Counted from the stretch's first letter, positions 37,994 to 47,408 are shown. The stretch is 64,000 nucleotides of DNA from Vibrio cyclitrophicus (GCA_023206055.1 CP065367.1:1426001-1490000), one strand, 5' to 3'. A program made the numbers and translations. The notes: a model not told the origin generated them from the sequence alone.

Positions 37994-40000
37994 CTACAGC
38001 GAAACAGCGCGCTTTATCTCTTCCAAAACCTCGGCGTTAGCAATTGCTCCGATGTTTTCTACACTCTTGCCATTGATCACTTGTTTCACTGCCAACTCCA
38101 CCAATTTACCTGATCGTGTTTTTGGCACGTCACTGATCGCAAAAATCTGGCTTGGTACATGCCTCGGTGAGCAAGAGGATTTGAGTTTACTTTTGATGGC
38201 TGTCAGTAAGTTATCATCTAAGCTCACACCTTGCTGCAGTTGAACGAACAGCCATATTTGTTCGTTGCGGTCGACATTTTTACCGACGGCGATGGAATCG
38301 ATGATGCCCTCAATGGTGTTTACTTGCTGGTAGATCTCGGCGGTACCAATTCGCACGCCACCAGGGTTGAGAGTGGTATCGCCTCGCCCGTAGAACAGGT
38401 AGCCACCATGTTCGCTCTGAGCGACTTCGTCACCGTGATGCCACACATTATCAAACCTGTCCCAGTAAGTGCTGTGGTAGCGCTCTCCGGTGTCATTCCA
38501 GAAACCAACAGGGAAGTTGGGTAGGGAGTTTGTACACACGAGTTCGCCACGTTCGTGATTGACCTTGTCACCAGACGAATTGAACACCTTGATGTCGACT
38601 CCCAGCCCTGCCTGTTGGCACTCACTGCGATACACAGGCGAGATCGGGTTACCCAACACAAAGCAGCCACAAATATCCGTACCGCCAGAAATGGACGCTA
38701 AATGCAGATCTTGTTTGATGTGTTTGTAAACGTAATCAAATTGCTCTGGGTAGAGCACAGAACCCGTCGAGCACAGTGTTCTTAAGTGAGGCAGAGAGTG
38801 ACTTTCGATAGGTGAAAGCTCTGCCTTCTCGATCGCTTCTAGATACTTGGCAGATGTACCAAATAGCGACACATCGGCGCGCAGTGCCAAGTCCCACAGT
38901 ACATTGGGTTGCGGGTAAATAGGGCTGCCATCAAAGATCACCAAACAAGCGCCGCTGGCGAGTGCAGAGACGTGCCAGTTCCACATCATCCAACCACATG
39001 TGGTGTAGTAGAACACGCGATCGTTTGGCTTAACGTCGCAATGAAGTTGATGCTCTTTTAGGTGGTTGATGGTGGTGCCACCAACCGAGTGAACAATACA
39101 CTTAGGCTTGCCTGTCGTGCCGGAAGAGTAGAGTACAAACAACGGTTCATTGAAGCCGACACGCACAAATCGCACAGGCTGTGGCTGATAGTGATTAATG
39201 ATACTGTGCCAGCTTCGGGTCGGCACATCATTTTCAGAGTCATTCCTTGCCAAGTAACCGATCTGACACACCTGTTTTAGATCGGTTAAGTGCTCGATGA
39301 TTTCACGGTTCTTGTCCGTCATATTGAACGTTTTGCCATTGAAGGTATAGCCATCACAGGTGAACAGCACCTTGGGTTTCACTTGACCAAATCGTTCAAT
39401 CACACTCTCGATGCCAAAATCAGGCGAAGTCGATGTCCAAATTGCGCCCAAGCTGGTGGCTGCCAGCATCGCTATTACAGTTTGTGGCAGATAGGGCGTA
39501 TATGCAGCAACTACATCACCTTGTTGAACTCCGCTATCAACAAGCCATTGCTGAACGCTAGAGACCGCTTCACACAGGGTTTTCCATGTATAGCTCTGTT
39601 GTTCGCCACGCTCATTCTCAAACCAAATCGCAAGCTCATCAGGCATGGTGTGGGCCAAACGCAGCAAATTCTCGGCGTAGTTCACCTGCGCATTTGGAAA
39701 CCAAACCGCATCACGATTCGACTTAGGCTGCTGCCAGCGGCTCTCACCTTGAGCTTTGATGGTCTCGCTTTCTACCTTGTTAATACAGTCTTGCGAGCCG
39801 ACTACTCCACAAAACTGCCATACGTTTTGCCAAAACGATTCCGGTTGATCCACAGACCATTGATGGAGTTCGGTGTAGCTTTTTACGTCCCTATCCAGGT
39901 TTAACCCAGACTGTTCAAGGCTATCGATAAATCGGGTTAAGTTGGCATCGTCTATACGCTGCTCGCTTGGCTGCCAAATGGGCTTATTGCTTTCGTGCAT
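37994..40000 (-). CDS. aacS: Acetoacetyl-CoA synthetase
   Basis: 668 residues, the usual family length. This adenylate-forming ligase activates acetoacetate with ATP and CoA. Motifs include the P-loop YSSGTTGKPKCIVHS, the YGRGDTTLN hinge region and the C-terminal PKTRSGKLVELAV with the catalytic Lys. The N-terminal WQNVWQFCGV segment is specific to this subfamily. It is divergent from phhA across a TyrR box, and acetoacetate is an end product of the nearby homogentisate operon, so it probably recovers that product. Confidence 0.93.
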   Translation of the reverse strand: MHESNKPIWQPSEQRIDDANLTRFIDSLEQSGLNLDRDVKSYTELHQWSVDQPESFWQNVWQFCGVVGSQDCINKVESETIKAQGESRWQQPKSNRDAVWFPNAQVNYAENLLRLAHTMPDELAIWFENERGEQQSYTWKTLCEAVSSVQQWLVDSGVQQGDVVAAYTPYLPQTVIAMLAATSLGAIWTSTSPDFGIESVIERFGQVKPKVLFTCDGYTFNGKTFNMTDKNREIIEHLTDLKQVCQIGYLARNDSENDVPTRSWHSIINHYQPQPVRFVRVGFNEPLFVLYSSGTTGKPKCIVHSVGGTTINHLKEHQLHCDVKPNDRVFYYTTCGWMMWNWHVSALASGACLVIFDGSPIYPQPNVLWDLALRADVSLFGTSAKYLEAIEKAELSPIESHSLPHLRTLCSTGSVLYPEQFDYVYKHIKQDLHLASISGGTDICGCFVLGNPISPVYRSECQQAGLGVDIKVFNSSGDKVNHERGELVCTNSLPNFPVGFWNDTGERYHSTYWDRFDNVWHHGDEVAQSEHGGYLFYGRGDTTLNPGGVRIGTAEIYQQVNTIEGIIDSIAVGKNVDRNEQIWLFVQLQQGVSLDDNLLTAIKSKLKSSCSPRHVPSQIFAISDVPKTRSGKLVELAVKQVINGKSVENIGAIANAEVLEEIKRAVSL

Positions 40001-40093
40001 TCCTTTACCTTTAACAAAAAGTTAACGTTTTCAGTCTGGTATTTAGGTTTTACAAAGTCAAAAGTTCAGCAAAATAAGCGTCTGGCGGAATTG

Positions 40094-40111
40094 TGTAAAT
40101 AAAATGTTACA
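40094..40111 (+). promoter_or_regulatory. TyrR box between aacS and phhA
   Basis: TGTAAATAAAATGTTACA fits TGTAAA-N6-TTTACA with one mismatch. It lies 89 bases before phhA and 94 bases before aacS, so it could control both. Confidence 0.75.
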
Positions 40112-40199
40112 CGATCGCCTGTTTCGAAAAATCGCGCAAATTGGCGCTTATAAGGAGTGAAGATAGGCTTAAAGTGAGACATTCGAAAGGAGGTGTGTA

Positions 40200-40994
40200 A
40201 TGACTCAATATCATTCTAAGCCCGTGAGCCAAGAGGGATGGGTTGAGTGGAGCCTCGAAGAAGATGCCATTTGGCACGACTTGGTGAAAAGGCAACTGGA
40301 CGTCATTAGTGACCGCGCATGCGATGCTTATTTGCACGGTTTGACCCTGCTGGATCTGCCATTAGACAGAGTTCCTCAGCTTCCTGAGATAAACAAAGTG
40401 CTGAAGGAAACAACAGGTTGGCAGGTTCAGCCTGTTCCTGCGTTAATCGATTTTGACCGTTTCTTTGATTTGCTCGCCAATAAGAAATTCCCAGTGGCGA
40501 CATTTTTGAGGACGCGAGACGAGTTCGATTATTTACAAGAACCTGATTTCTTTCATGAAATTTTTGGTCACTGTGCCATGCTCACTAATGCTGATTTCGC
40601 AGCATTCACTGAGCATTATGGAAAACTAGGCCAAGCAGCGACATCCAAACAGCGCGCTTATCTTGCCCGTTTGTATTGGTTTACGGTCGAGTTCGGTTTA
40701 GTAAAAGAAGGCCAACAACTGAAAATCTATGGCGGTGGTATTCTTTCGTCTCCGGCGGAAACTATGTATGCGTTGGGAGGGGACTTGGCCGTTCGCGAGC
40801 GGTTCGATCTACGAACGGTTTTAAGAACGCCTTATCGCATCGACATCATGCAGCCGAAATATTACGTGATCGACGAGCTGTCTGAGCTCTTCAAAATCAG
40901 TCAGGAAAACCTATTACAGCAAGCTGATCTCGCCATCGATGCGGGGTTACTACCACCACTTTTTGAACCCAAGGAACCTACACATGTTGAATGA
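40200..40994 (+). CDS. phhA: Phenylalanine 4-hydroxylase
   Basis: 264 residues, bacterial monomeric form. It converts phenylalanine to tyrosine with tetrahydropterin, oxygen and iron. The iron ligands appear as the two His in DFFHEIFGHC and the Glu in YWFTVEFGL. An exceptionally good ribosome site (AAAGGAGG) precedes the ATG. phhB overlaps its end by 11 bases. The TyrR box upstream implies induction by aromatic amino acids. Confidence 0.97.
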   Translation: MTQYHSKPVSQEGWVEWSLEEDAIWHDLVKRQLDVISDRACDAYLHGLTLLDLPLDRVPQLPEINKVLKETTGWQVQPVPALIDFDRFFDLLANKKFPVATFLRTRDEFDYLQEPDFFHEIFGHCAMLTNADFAAFTEHYGKLGQAATSKQRAYLARLYWFTVEFGLVKEGQQLKIYGGGILSSPAETMYALGGDLAVRERFDLRTVLRTPYRIDIMQPKYYVIDELSELFKISQENLLQQADLAIDAGLLPPLFEPKEPTHVE

Positions 40995-41322
40995 ACAAAA
41001 ATGCGAAGCCTGCAGTATCGATGCGATTGCCCTAAGTAAAGATGACCAACAATCTTTACTGTTGGAGTTGTCAGACTGGCTGATCATCGAAAGAGACGGT
41101 ATCCCACAGCTTGAGAAGGTGTTTAAGTTTAAGAACTACAAACAAGCATGGGCATTCAGCAATAAAGTGTCAGAGTTGGCAGAAGAAGAGTTCCACCACC
41201 CTTCGATCCTATTGGAGTGGGGCAAAGTCACCGTCACTTGGTGGAGCCACTCAATCAAAGGCCTGCACAAGAATGACTTCATCTGCGCCTCACGCTGCGA
41301 TGTGTTCGCCGTGAGTGAGTAG
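40984..41322 (+). CDS. phhB: Pterin-4a-carbinolamine dehydratase
   Basis: 112 residues from the ATG at 40984 (MLNEQKCEAC). It regenerates the pterin cofactor of PhhA by dehydrating the carbinolamine. The active-site block is EEEFHHPSILLEWGKVTVTW, with the conserved His pair. It overlaps phhA by 11 bases, ensuring co-expression. Confidence 0.95.
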   Translation: MLNEQKCEACSIDAIALSKDDQQSLLLELSDWLIIERDGIPQLEKVFKFKNYKQAWAFSNKVSELAEEEFHHPSILLEWGKVTVTWWSHSIKGLHKNDFICASRCDVFAVSE

Positions 41323-41571
41323 CTTTGGAGGTTAGAAAGTACTCTTTCTCCTTTGTGATGTGATTAACTCATTATTCGGCTCATGGTATGAGTTGAATAA
41401 GCGAAACTTTCGCATCATGGGGCGTCACTTCTCTTAAACTAGCTTGACCTGCATCAGTGACTTGCTTGGTTTCTTGCCTCATAAAGCCTTTCTGTTACTC
41501 ATAGTATTGGTTTTATGAGGCTGCTCTATGATATATTTCTCGGCCAAGCGTATTACAGACGAAGGCTAATA

Positions 41572-41781
41572 ATGTCTATCAACCTTTCACTCCTTCCACC
41601 CAGTGAGAAAAATAAAATCGAACTGGATAAGCAGGCATCGTTTCTTGTATGGAAATTGAAGCAGGCGAAATGTGGCCCCGAAGCCATTGTTGAAGAAGCA
41701 ATGAAGCTAGGTGACCCAGAAGAAAAGGCTTGGTTTGATCAGTCTGTAGAAAAATACAAACGGGTAATGGGTGTCGCATAA
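41572..41781 (+). CDS. Small DUF3283-like protein
   Basis: 69 residues from the ATG at 41572, preceded by GAAGG. The frame is open to 41515, but the family begins MSINLSLLPPSEKNKIELDK. It is charged, helical and soluble. It resembles short vibrio proteins grouped as DUF3283, of unknown role. It stands alone between phhB and the YebC-like gene. Confidence 0.75.
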   Translation: MSINLSLLPPSEKNKIELDKQASFLVWKLKQAKCGPEAIVEEAMKLGDPEEKAWFDQSVEKYKRVMGVA

Positions 41782-41877
41782 ACGCAGATAAACCTTACCC
41801 AGCAAAGCTGTAGAATTGAAATGACACAGTAATTTGCTAGAATTTGCTCCGTTAATTGAATCAGAGAGAAGATCCCG

Positions 41878-42594
41878 ATGGGAAGAAGTTTTGAAGTGCG
41901 CAAGGCCTCAATGGCGAAAACTGCAGGCGCAAAAATTAAAGTTTATTCTAAATACGGTAAAGAGATTTACGTACTGGCTAAGAACGGCAGCTCTGACCCA
42001 GACATGAACTTACCTCTTAAGCACCTGATTGCTAAAGCTAAGAAAGACCAAGTACCAGCTCACGTTATCGACAAAGCGATCGATAAAGCGAACGGCGGCG
42101 GCGGTGAAGACTTCCAACCAGCTCGTTACGAAGGTTTCGGCCCTGGTGGCACAAGCGTAATCGTTGACTGTCTAACTGACAACGGCAACCGTACTTTCCA
42201 AGACGTTCGCCAATGTTTCGTTAAGACTGGTGCGAAAATCGGTGTTGAAGGTACAGTTTCTCACATGTTCGCTCACCAAGCTGTATTCCAGTTTGCTGGC
42301 GAAGATGACGAGATCATCCTAGAAACGCTAATGATGGAAGACGTAGACGTGACTGACGTTGAGCTAGAAGACGGTGTTATCACTGTATTCGCTCCAACGA
42401 CTGAGTTCTTCAAAACGAAGACTGCACTACACACTGCGTTCCCTGAGCTAACTCTAGACGTTGAGGAAATCACTTTCGTTCCTCAAACAACTACGCCAGT
42501 AGCTGAAGAAGATTCTGAGAAGTTCCAGAAGTTCTTAGACATGCTTGACGACTGTGATGACGTTCAACAGGTTTATCACAACGCTGAGCTGTAA
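41878..42594 (+). CDS. yeeN: YebC/PmpR-family protein (YeeN branch)
   Basis: 238 residues. Conserved blocks are KIYSKYG-like KVYSKYGKEIY, VIDKAIDKANGGG, ARYEGFGPGGTSVIV and the C-terminal DDVQQVYHNAEL. Length and N-terminus (MGRSFEVRK) match E. coli YeeN better than YebC. Family members act as transcription regulators and, as recent work indicates, help ribosomes through proline stalls. Synonymous codon choice is highly biased, consistent with strong expression. Confidence 0.92.
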   Translation: MGRSFEVRKASMAKTAGAKIKVYSKYGKEIYVLAKNGSSDPDMNLPLKHLIAKAKKDQVPAHVIDKAIDKANGGGGEDFQPARYEGFGPGGTSVIVDCLTDNGNRTFQDVRQCFVKTGAKIGVEGTVSHMFAHQAVFQFAGEDDEIILETLMMEDVDVTDVELEDGVITVFAPTTEFFKTKTALHTAFPELTLDVEEITFVPQTTTPVAEEDSEKFQKFLDMLDDCDDVQQVYHNAEL

Positions 42595-42644
42595 TATCAA
42601 TCTATAATTGATAGCTTTGCTCTTGTGAGTAGAATGTAGAATAC

Positions 42645-42675
42645 AAAAAACCGAGCCTAGTGCTCGGTTTTTTTA
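42645..42675 (+). terminator. Terminator after the YebC/YeeN gene
   Basis: AAAAAACCGAGC, loop CTAGT, GCTCGGTTTTTT: a strong stem with a long T-run. Confidence 0.93.
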
Positions 42676-42806
42676 TGCCGTTTATTCAGAGATAGAAGAA
42701 CTTAAAAGTGTGCCTCTGAGTGTTGGCTGTTTTCTTTGGTCTGCTGCTGTGATTGCTTACTGTTTTTATTCACTGTACCCGTTCGTAGTATCTGTTCGGA
42801 ACCGCT

Positions 42807-42868
42807 GATCGAATTTCCCTTGATCATCGTTCCGTGGGTAGCGACATGATCCGCCTAGTCTCATGATC
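42807..42868. repeat. Cluster of GATC-centred short motifs
   Basis: Four GATC sites in 62 bases, at 42807, 42822, 42848 and 42865. All read NTGATC on the plus strand: CTGATCGAATTT, TTGATCATCGTT, ATGATCCGCCTA and ATGATCGACTTA. CCTTGATCATCGTT here is identical to 14 bases at 2270-2283 beside rctB. They may be RctB iteron-like sites away from the origin (inference). Confidence 0.45.
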
Positions 42869-42871
42869 GAC

Positions 42872-43138
42872 TTAGTTAGTTGTTTCAGGTGAAATTAATG
42901 GGTTAGGTATCGTTTTAGTTCTTGGCTTACATATCCACGCTGCTAATTTTCGAATCAATGGCAGTACGGTTAGGTTGAGTGTTAATGCGCAAGGCCAAGC
43001 AATAAAGAAGCTTTGTAGCCAAATAGGCGGCCATTCGTGGCTGAACCCCATTTTGTAACCTGAGATAACCCCAGACATAATCATTGCCATGGTCAGGGAA
43101 GATAAAATAGCCGTTACCCAAAATTGTTTATTGTTCAT
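42872..43138 (-). CDS. DUF2798-family small membrane protein
   Basis: 88 residues with two membrane helices (about 7-27 and 42-64). Motifs ISGYKMGFSHEWPPIWLQSF and AWPCALTLNLTVLPLIRKL match DUF2798. Function unknown. It is divergent from the LysR gene at 43224 (85 bases), a common regulator-target layout. Confidence 0.85.
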   Translation of the reverse strand: MNNKQFWVTAILSSLTMAMIMSGVISGYKMGFSHEWPPIWLQSFFIAWPCALTLNLTVLPLIRKLAAWICKPRTKTIPNPLISPETTN

Positions 43139-43223
43139 TGTATGTTTCTCCCGTGATTTTCTGTTGTTGATGAGATAAGGTTACATCTATCCATTAATGA
43201 GAAAAATAGGCACATATAGAAGT

Positions 43224-44126
43224 ATGAATTCCATATTTGGAAACATTGATGATCTGTTCTTATTCTGTGCAGTGGTTGAAGAGGGTTCTTTGCTTTCGGC
43301 ATCGAAACGTCTGCAATTACCTGTGTCGACCATGTCGCGTCGATTAACCGCATTGGAAGAGCGCCTGAGTATCCGACTTTTAGAAAAGAAAGGTCGTGAG
43401 TTGGTGGCCACTAAAGATGGCGAGGCGGCCTTTGCTGCGTTGAGCAGTGGTATGGAATCGCTGCATCAAGGCTTCAGTAGCTTGCTTGAGGAGCGCGATG
43501 CGATTCAAGGTAAGATAAAGCTCGCAGTGCCTCATAACTTCTACAGTGGCTTTCTACGTTCGACCATTGAGCAATATCTTGTTGAGTATCCCAATGTGCA
43601 GCTTGATTTAACTCTGAGTCAGCAGCAAGTGGTTCCTCAAACTGATCGTGACTTGTTGATTACGTTTAAGATTTCCGACATGGAAGGCATGATTGCTCGG
43701 CCACTGTTTAAAGCCAAACACGGTTTCTTTGCGAGCCCAGATTATTTGGATTCCCACAGTGCGATTAAAAATCCAGGTGATCTAGAGCATCACGACTGGA
43801 TTAATGTCGATGATGTTTTTGATATGCCGCTCTACAAATCTGACCGCTTAGAGCAGATGGTGACGATTAAACCGAAGTTTATTGTCAATGACATCAATGC
43901 TGTGGCCGCCGCAGCGCTGAAGGGGTTGGGGCTTGCTTCACTGCCTTTTCGCCATGTATCTCCAGAGATGAATCTGATTCAAGTGCTCCCTGAGTATCAT
44001 CGGGGTGATCGCCAAGCGTATTTAGTGTACAAAGAAAGAAAATATCAGCCAAAGGCTTTGACCCTGCTTATCGATGCATTGATTGAGAGTGTTCGATCTT
44101 TCCATAGTGATGACTTGGTCAAATAA
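43224..44126 (+). CDS. LysR-family regulator
   Basis: 300 residues from the ATG at 43224 (MNSIFGNIDDLFLF). Nine more codons are open to 43197 but are not family-like. The helix-turn-helix includes SASKRLQLPVSTMSRRLTALE. Divergent from the DUF2798 gene and 12 bases ahead of the beta-hydroxyacid dehydrogenase gene on the same strand, so it may control both. Confidence 0.9.
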   Translation: MNSIFGNIDDLFLFCAVVEEGSLLSASKRLQLPVSTMSRRLTALEERLSIRLLEKKGRELVATKDGEAAFAALSSGMESLHQGFSSLLEERDAIQGKIKLAVPHNFYSGFLRSTIEQYLVEYPNVQLDLTLSQQQVVPQTDRDLLITFKISDMEGMIARPLFKAKHGFFASPDYLDSHSAIKNPGDLEHHDWINVDDVFDMPLYKSDRLEQMVTIKPKFIVNDINAVAAAALKGLGLASLPFRHVSPEMNLIQVLPEYHRGDRQAYLVYKERKYQPKALTLLIDALIESVRSFHSDDLVK

Positions 44127-44138
44127 AAGGAGAAAGGA

Positions 44139-45014
44139 ATGAAAGTAAGTTTTATCGGACTAGGCGTTATGGGTTTTCCAATGGCAGGCCACCTAGTCAA
44201 AGCCGGTTTTGAAGTAACGGTATTTAACCGCACTCACAGTAAAGCGCTAGACTGGGCTGATAAACACCAAGGTAAAGCCGCAGAAAGCGTAGCTGAATGT
44301 GTAGCAGATGCGGATGTTGTACTTGTCTGTGTTGGCAACGATGACGACGTACGCAGCATGACGACCAGCGAAACAGGCGCATTGGCGGCAATGAAGCCAA
44401 ACGCGATTCTTGTTGACCACACGACAACGTCAGCAATCCTGTCTGAAGAACTTGAAGTCGCTGCGAAGCAAGCAGGTGTTCGCTTCATGGATGCACCAGT
44501 GTCTGGTGGCCAAGCGGGCGCAGAAAACGGCGTGTTAACCATCATGTGTGGCGGCGAACAAGCGCTTTTCAATGACCTTCAACCTGTGTTCGACGCTTAC
44601 GGTAAGTCGTCGGTTCTGATGGGTAAAGTAGGTCAAGGCCAACGCGCGAAAATGGTCAATCAGATCTGCATCGCAGGTGTATTGAACGGCTTATCTGAAG
44701 GCTTGGTACTTGCTGAAAAATCAGGTTTGGACATCCCAACTCTGGTTGATTGCCTTAAAAACGGCGCAGCAGGTTCATGGCAGATGGAAAACCGCGCCAC
44801 CACAATGGCGCAAGACAAGTTCGATTTCGGCTTCGCAATTGATTGGATGATCAAAGACTTAGGATTCTGCTTAGATGAAGCAGAGCGTCAAGGTATCCAA
44901 CTTCCATTGACTGAAAAAACCAACAACGCATACAAGGCACTGTCTGCCGAAGGACAAGGCCGCATGGATACATCAGTATTGATGAAAGCCGTGGTTGAAG
45001 AGACGAAGAAGTAG
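44139..45014 (+). CDS. Beta-hydroxyacid dehydrogenase (3-hydroxyisobutyrate / glyoxylate-succinic semialdehyde type)
   Basis: 291 residues. The nucleotide-binding turn is GLGVMGFPMA. The substrate-binding segment is DAPVSGGQAGAENG, and the catalytic Lys is in GQGQRAKMVNQI (about residue 170). Family members oxidise 3-hydroxyisobutyrate or reduce tartronate semialdehyde, glyoxylate or succinic semialdehyde. Codon use is strongly biased, suggesting high expression. It is probably co-transcribed with the upstream LysR gene. A terminator follows. Confidence 0.9.
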   Translation: MKVSFIGLGVMGFPMAGHLVKAGFEVTVFNRTHSKALDWADKHQGKAAESVAECVADADVVLVCVGNDDDVRSMTTSETGALAAMKPNAILVDHTTTSAILSEELEVAAKQAGVRFMDAPVSGGQAGAENGVLTIMCGGEQALFNDLQPVFDAYGKSSVLMGKVGQGQRAKMVNQICIAGVLNGLSEGLVLAEKSGLDIPTLVDCLKNGAAGSWQMENRATTMAQDKFDFGFAIDWMIKDLGFCLDEAERQGIQLPLTEKTNNAYKALSAEGQGRMDTSVLMKAVVEETKK

Positions 45015-45062
45015 AAGAAACAGTCGCAGCGAAGAAGTAGTAAAAGCTTTGCTTAGATAACT

Positions 45063-45092
45063 AAAATAGCCGCTGATTAGCGGCTATTTTAG
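45063..45092. terminator. Terminator after the hydroxyacid dehydrogenase gene
   Basis: AAAATAGCCGCT, loop GATT, AGCGGCTATTTT: a 12-bp perfect stem. A near-identical copy occurs at 48439-48470. Confidence 0.9.
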
Positions 45093-45232
45093 TTTGTGTG
45101 AACTTAGGAATGCAGTGAAAGCGTTGCTTCTGAAACTCTCTATTGGAAAAAGAAGTATCTTAGAACCTTAAATACTTGTATGTCGTTTTTTGAGCCGTTG
45201 ATTATCCGATCCTCACAAATACGTTTTTAGTA

Positions 45233-45403
45233 TTAGTTTTTCTCAAAAGTCCCAATAGTCTTAATAACTCCTGCCATGACATCCGTAGAGTCTGCCTTTT
45301 TAGATGCTTTTTGCATCGCCTCCGAGTGTTTATTTAAACGCGCTCTCAATTCATCTAATTCTTTTTGAGTTGTCGTTTGTTCTTTTTGTTGTGCACTATT
45401 CAT
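45233..45403 (-). CDS. Small hypothetical protein, 56 residues
   Basis: A short leftward ORF starting at the ATG at 45403 (MNSAQQKEQTTTQKELDELR) and ending GVIKTIGTFEKN. It is charged, likely a single coiled helix, and has no cysteine. A weak GGTG ribosome site precedes the start. Composition and reading-frame closure look coding. It is divergent from the LysR gene at 45498. No family recognised. Confidence 0.55.
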   Translation of the reverse strand: MNSAQQKEQTTTQKELDELRARLNKHSEAMQKASKKADSTDVMAGVIKTIGTFEKN

Positions 45404-45497
45404 GTTTACACCATTAACTAATCTTGTGAGGTGATATTGTTATCTATAAAATTGATACAATGTAGTTAGTTATTATCTGAAATATAGATGGGTTGTA

Positions 45498-46352
45498 ATG
45501 TTTACACTTCAGCAACTAGAAACGTTGGTTACATGTGTAGAATGTGGTTCTTTCTCTGCTGCTGCAAGAAAGTTAGGAAAAGCACAATCAGCAATCAGTA
45601 CCGCAATTGCTAACTTAGAAATTGATACTGACACAATTATCTTTGATCGTTCTTCCCGCACACCACGATTAACTGCACAGGGCAAGCGCCTTTATTCTCA
45701 CTCGGTGAGTTTACTGAATAATGCATACCGAATAGAAAATATGATGCAGGCATTTAGCTCAGGTATTGAAGATAAGCTAACAATCGCTATCAATGCGTTG
45801 TTGCTTACACCTGAATTTTACGACGCGGTAAAAGAGTTCTACACGCTTTTCCCTTTCACACAGCTCAATTTAAACGTCGTCGAAAACCATTTTGTCGCTG
45901 ATATGGTTGCAAAAAACGAAGCAGATATTGGCTTTATGCTGTGGGGACAAGAGCATCCGACAAATGTAGAACTTGGTTCGATTGGTTATATTCCATTCTC
46001 TATAGCCGTTCACCACTCACATCCCTTACTATCGAGCTCAAGCGTTACATCCGAAAACGTAAAAAATTACCACCAAGTGTTATTGAAAGATTCCCATTTA
46101 CACTACAACACCCCACTGTCACGGTCTGACTCTATCGTGAATAATTTAGAGGGAGTCGTTGAGCTAATACGGTTCAATCATAACTGGAGCTTTTTGCCAG
46201 ATCACGTAATAAGACTTCACAGTGACTTAAGAAAACTAGAAATTGTAGGTGAAGAAAAAGATTGGTTGTTGCAAGTTGATCGTGCCACTAGCCAAAAGCA
46301 AGGTAAAGCAATTCAATGGTTCATAGAAAAGAGTAAAAACTTCTATACGTAG
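45498..46352 (+). CDS. LysR-family regulator
   Basis: 284 residues. The helix-turn-helix lies in FSAAARKLGKAQSAISTAIA, with an effector domain after about residue 90. It has no obvious operon partner on its strand; the small ORF at 45403 diverges from it. Codon use is A/T-rich compared with the neighbouring dehydrogenase gene. The target is unknown. Confidence 0.88.
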   Translation: MFTLQQLETLVTCVECGSFSAAARKLGKAQSAISTAIANLEIDTDTIIFDRSSRTPRLTAQGKRLYSHSVSLLNNAYRIENMMQAFSSGIEDKLTIAINALLLTPEFYDAVKEFYTLFPFTQLNLNVVENHFVADMVAKNEADIGFMLWGQEHPTNVELGSIGYIPFSIAVHHSHPLLSSSSVTSENVKNYHQVLLKDSHLHYNTPLSRSDSIVNNLEGVVELIRFNHNWSFLPDHVIRLHSDLRKLEIVGEEKDWLLQVDRATSQKQGKAIQWFIEKSKNFYT

Positions 46353-46410
46353 TGTGACCCTTAAAATTAGTCACCTAGTTAATAGCAGTTGAAACACAGT
46401 GAGGATTTAA

Positions 46411-47292
46411 TTATCTAGATTGAAGCATAACCCTTTTTATTACGTCATGAACGGCAAGGTTTAGGGGGCTTTGGCGATCGACAAGACGCATGCAGGATAC
46501 AAGGTTTAAATCAATCCTAAGCTCTTTGGGTGGCTCTATGGTGTTAAGCGAAGCGTCCTTCCAACTATCGCTTAATACGCAGGCGTGTTCCCCCTGCTCT
46601 AGGATTTGCCTCGCCACTGAAAAATTGTCTACCGTGATACTGATGTGCGGCTCAATCCCACTACTTTTCAACATTTCTAAATATCGGTAACGGTCTTCAT
46701 TCCAGCCTTGGCTTCGGATCTTGATAAAAGGTAATTGCAACGCCTCTTCCCATGTTAATTGCCCCAATGATTTTGATACAGCGATCACCAGTTGATCGGC
46801 CATGATGCGTTTCTGGAAGATATTCGTACTACGGTCTTCATTTAGAAAGTGCACACCTAGGGTAATGTCACCCTGTTCTAATTTTTGCTCTGTATCTGAT
46901 GCCCAAGTCTTCAACTCTATTTGCGCTTTGGGAAACGTTTTCGAGAGCTCCCTAAACAAACTAACGCCTGAGAACTCTAGTGTGGAGGCGAAGAAAGCAA
47001 GGTTGATTGGCCCTTCATAGGTAGATGGATTGAATGATATTGGTGAGGTGGCGGAGTGCATCAAGGACAAGGCTTGCTCAATCTTGGGCAAAATAGATTT
47101 GCTGTAATGTGTTGGTCTTAACCCTTCCGTAGTGCGTTCGAAAAGTGGGTGCCCTAATTGTTCTCTTAGCTTGGTCATTTGCTTGCTGACGGCGCTCTCT
47201 GAGATCCCCAGTTTCATCCCAGCCCTTTTTAGGCTATTCGACTGACACAGTAATACAAAGGTACGCAGCAAGTTCAAGTCTATACTTTCCAT
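46411..47292 (-). CDS. LysR-family regulator, divergent from the DUF1254 gene
   Basis: 293 residues from the ATG at 47292 (MESIDLNLLRTFV). Codons open to 47385 are not family-like. The helix-turn-helix lies in LKRAGMKLGISESAVSKQM. It is 116 bases from the divergent DUF1254-type gene, which is its likely target. Confidence 0.9.
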   Translation of the reverse strand: MESIDLNLLRTFVLLCQSNSLKRAGMKLGISESAVSKQMTKLREQLGHPLFERTTEGLRPTHYSKSILPKIEQALSLMHSATSPISFNPSTYEGPINLAFFASTLEFSGVSLFRELSKTFPKAQIELKTWASDTEQKLEQGDITLGVHFLNEDRSTNIFQKRIMADQLVIAVSKSLGQLTWEEALQLPFIKIRSQGWNEDRYRYLEMLKSSGIEPHISITVDNFSVARQILEQGEHACVLSDSWKDASLNTIEPPKELRIDLNLVSCMRLVDRQSPLNLAVHDVIKRVMLQSR

Positions 47293-47408
47293 CCTGGCAA
47301 GTCCTATTTTCCACGCTTTCCATTTTGGAAGTATAAAGTGATCACTATCGGCAGAGCAAATAATACTCTTCCAAATGACATTCACTTTGAAATATAAAGG
47401 TCGCTACT

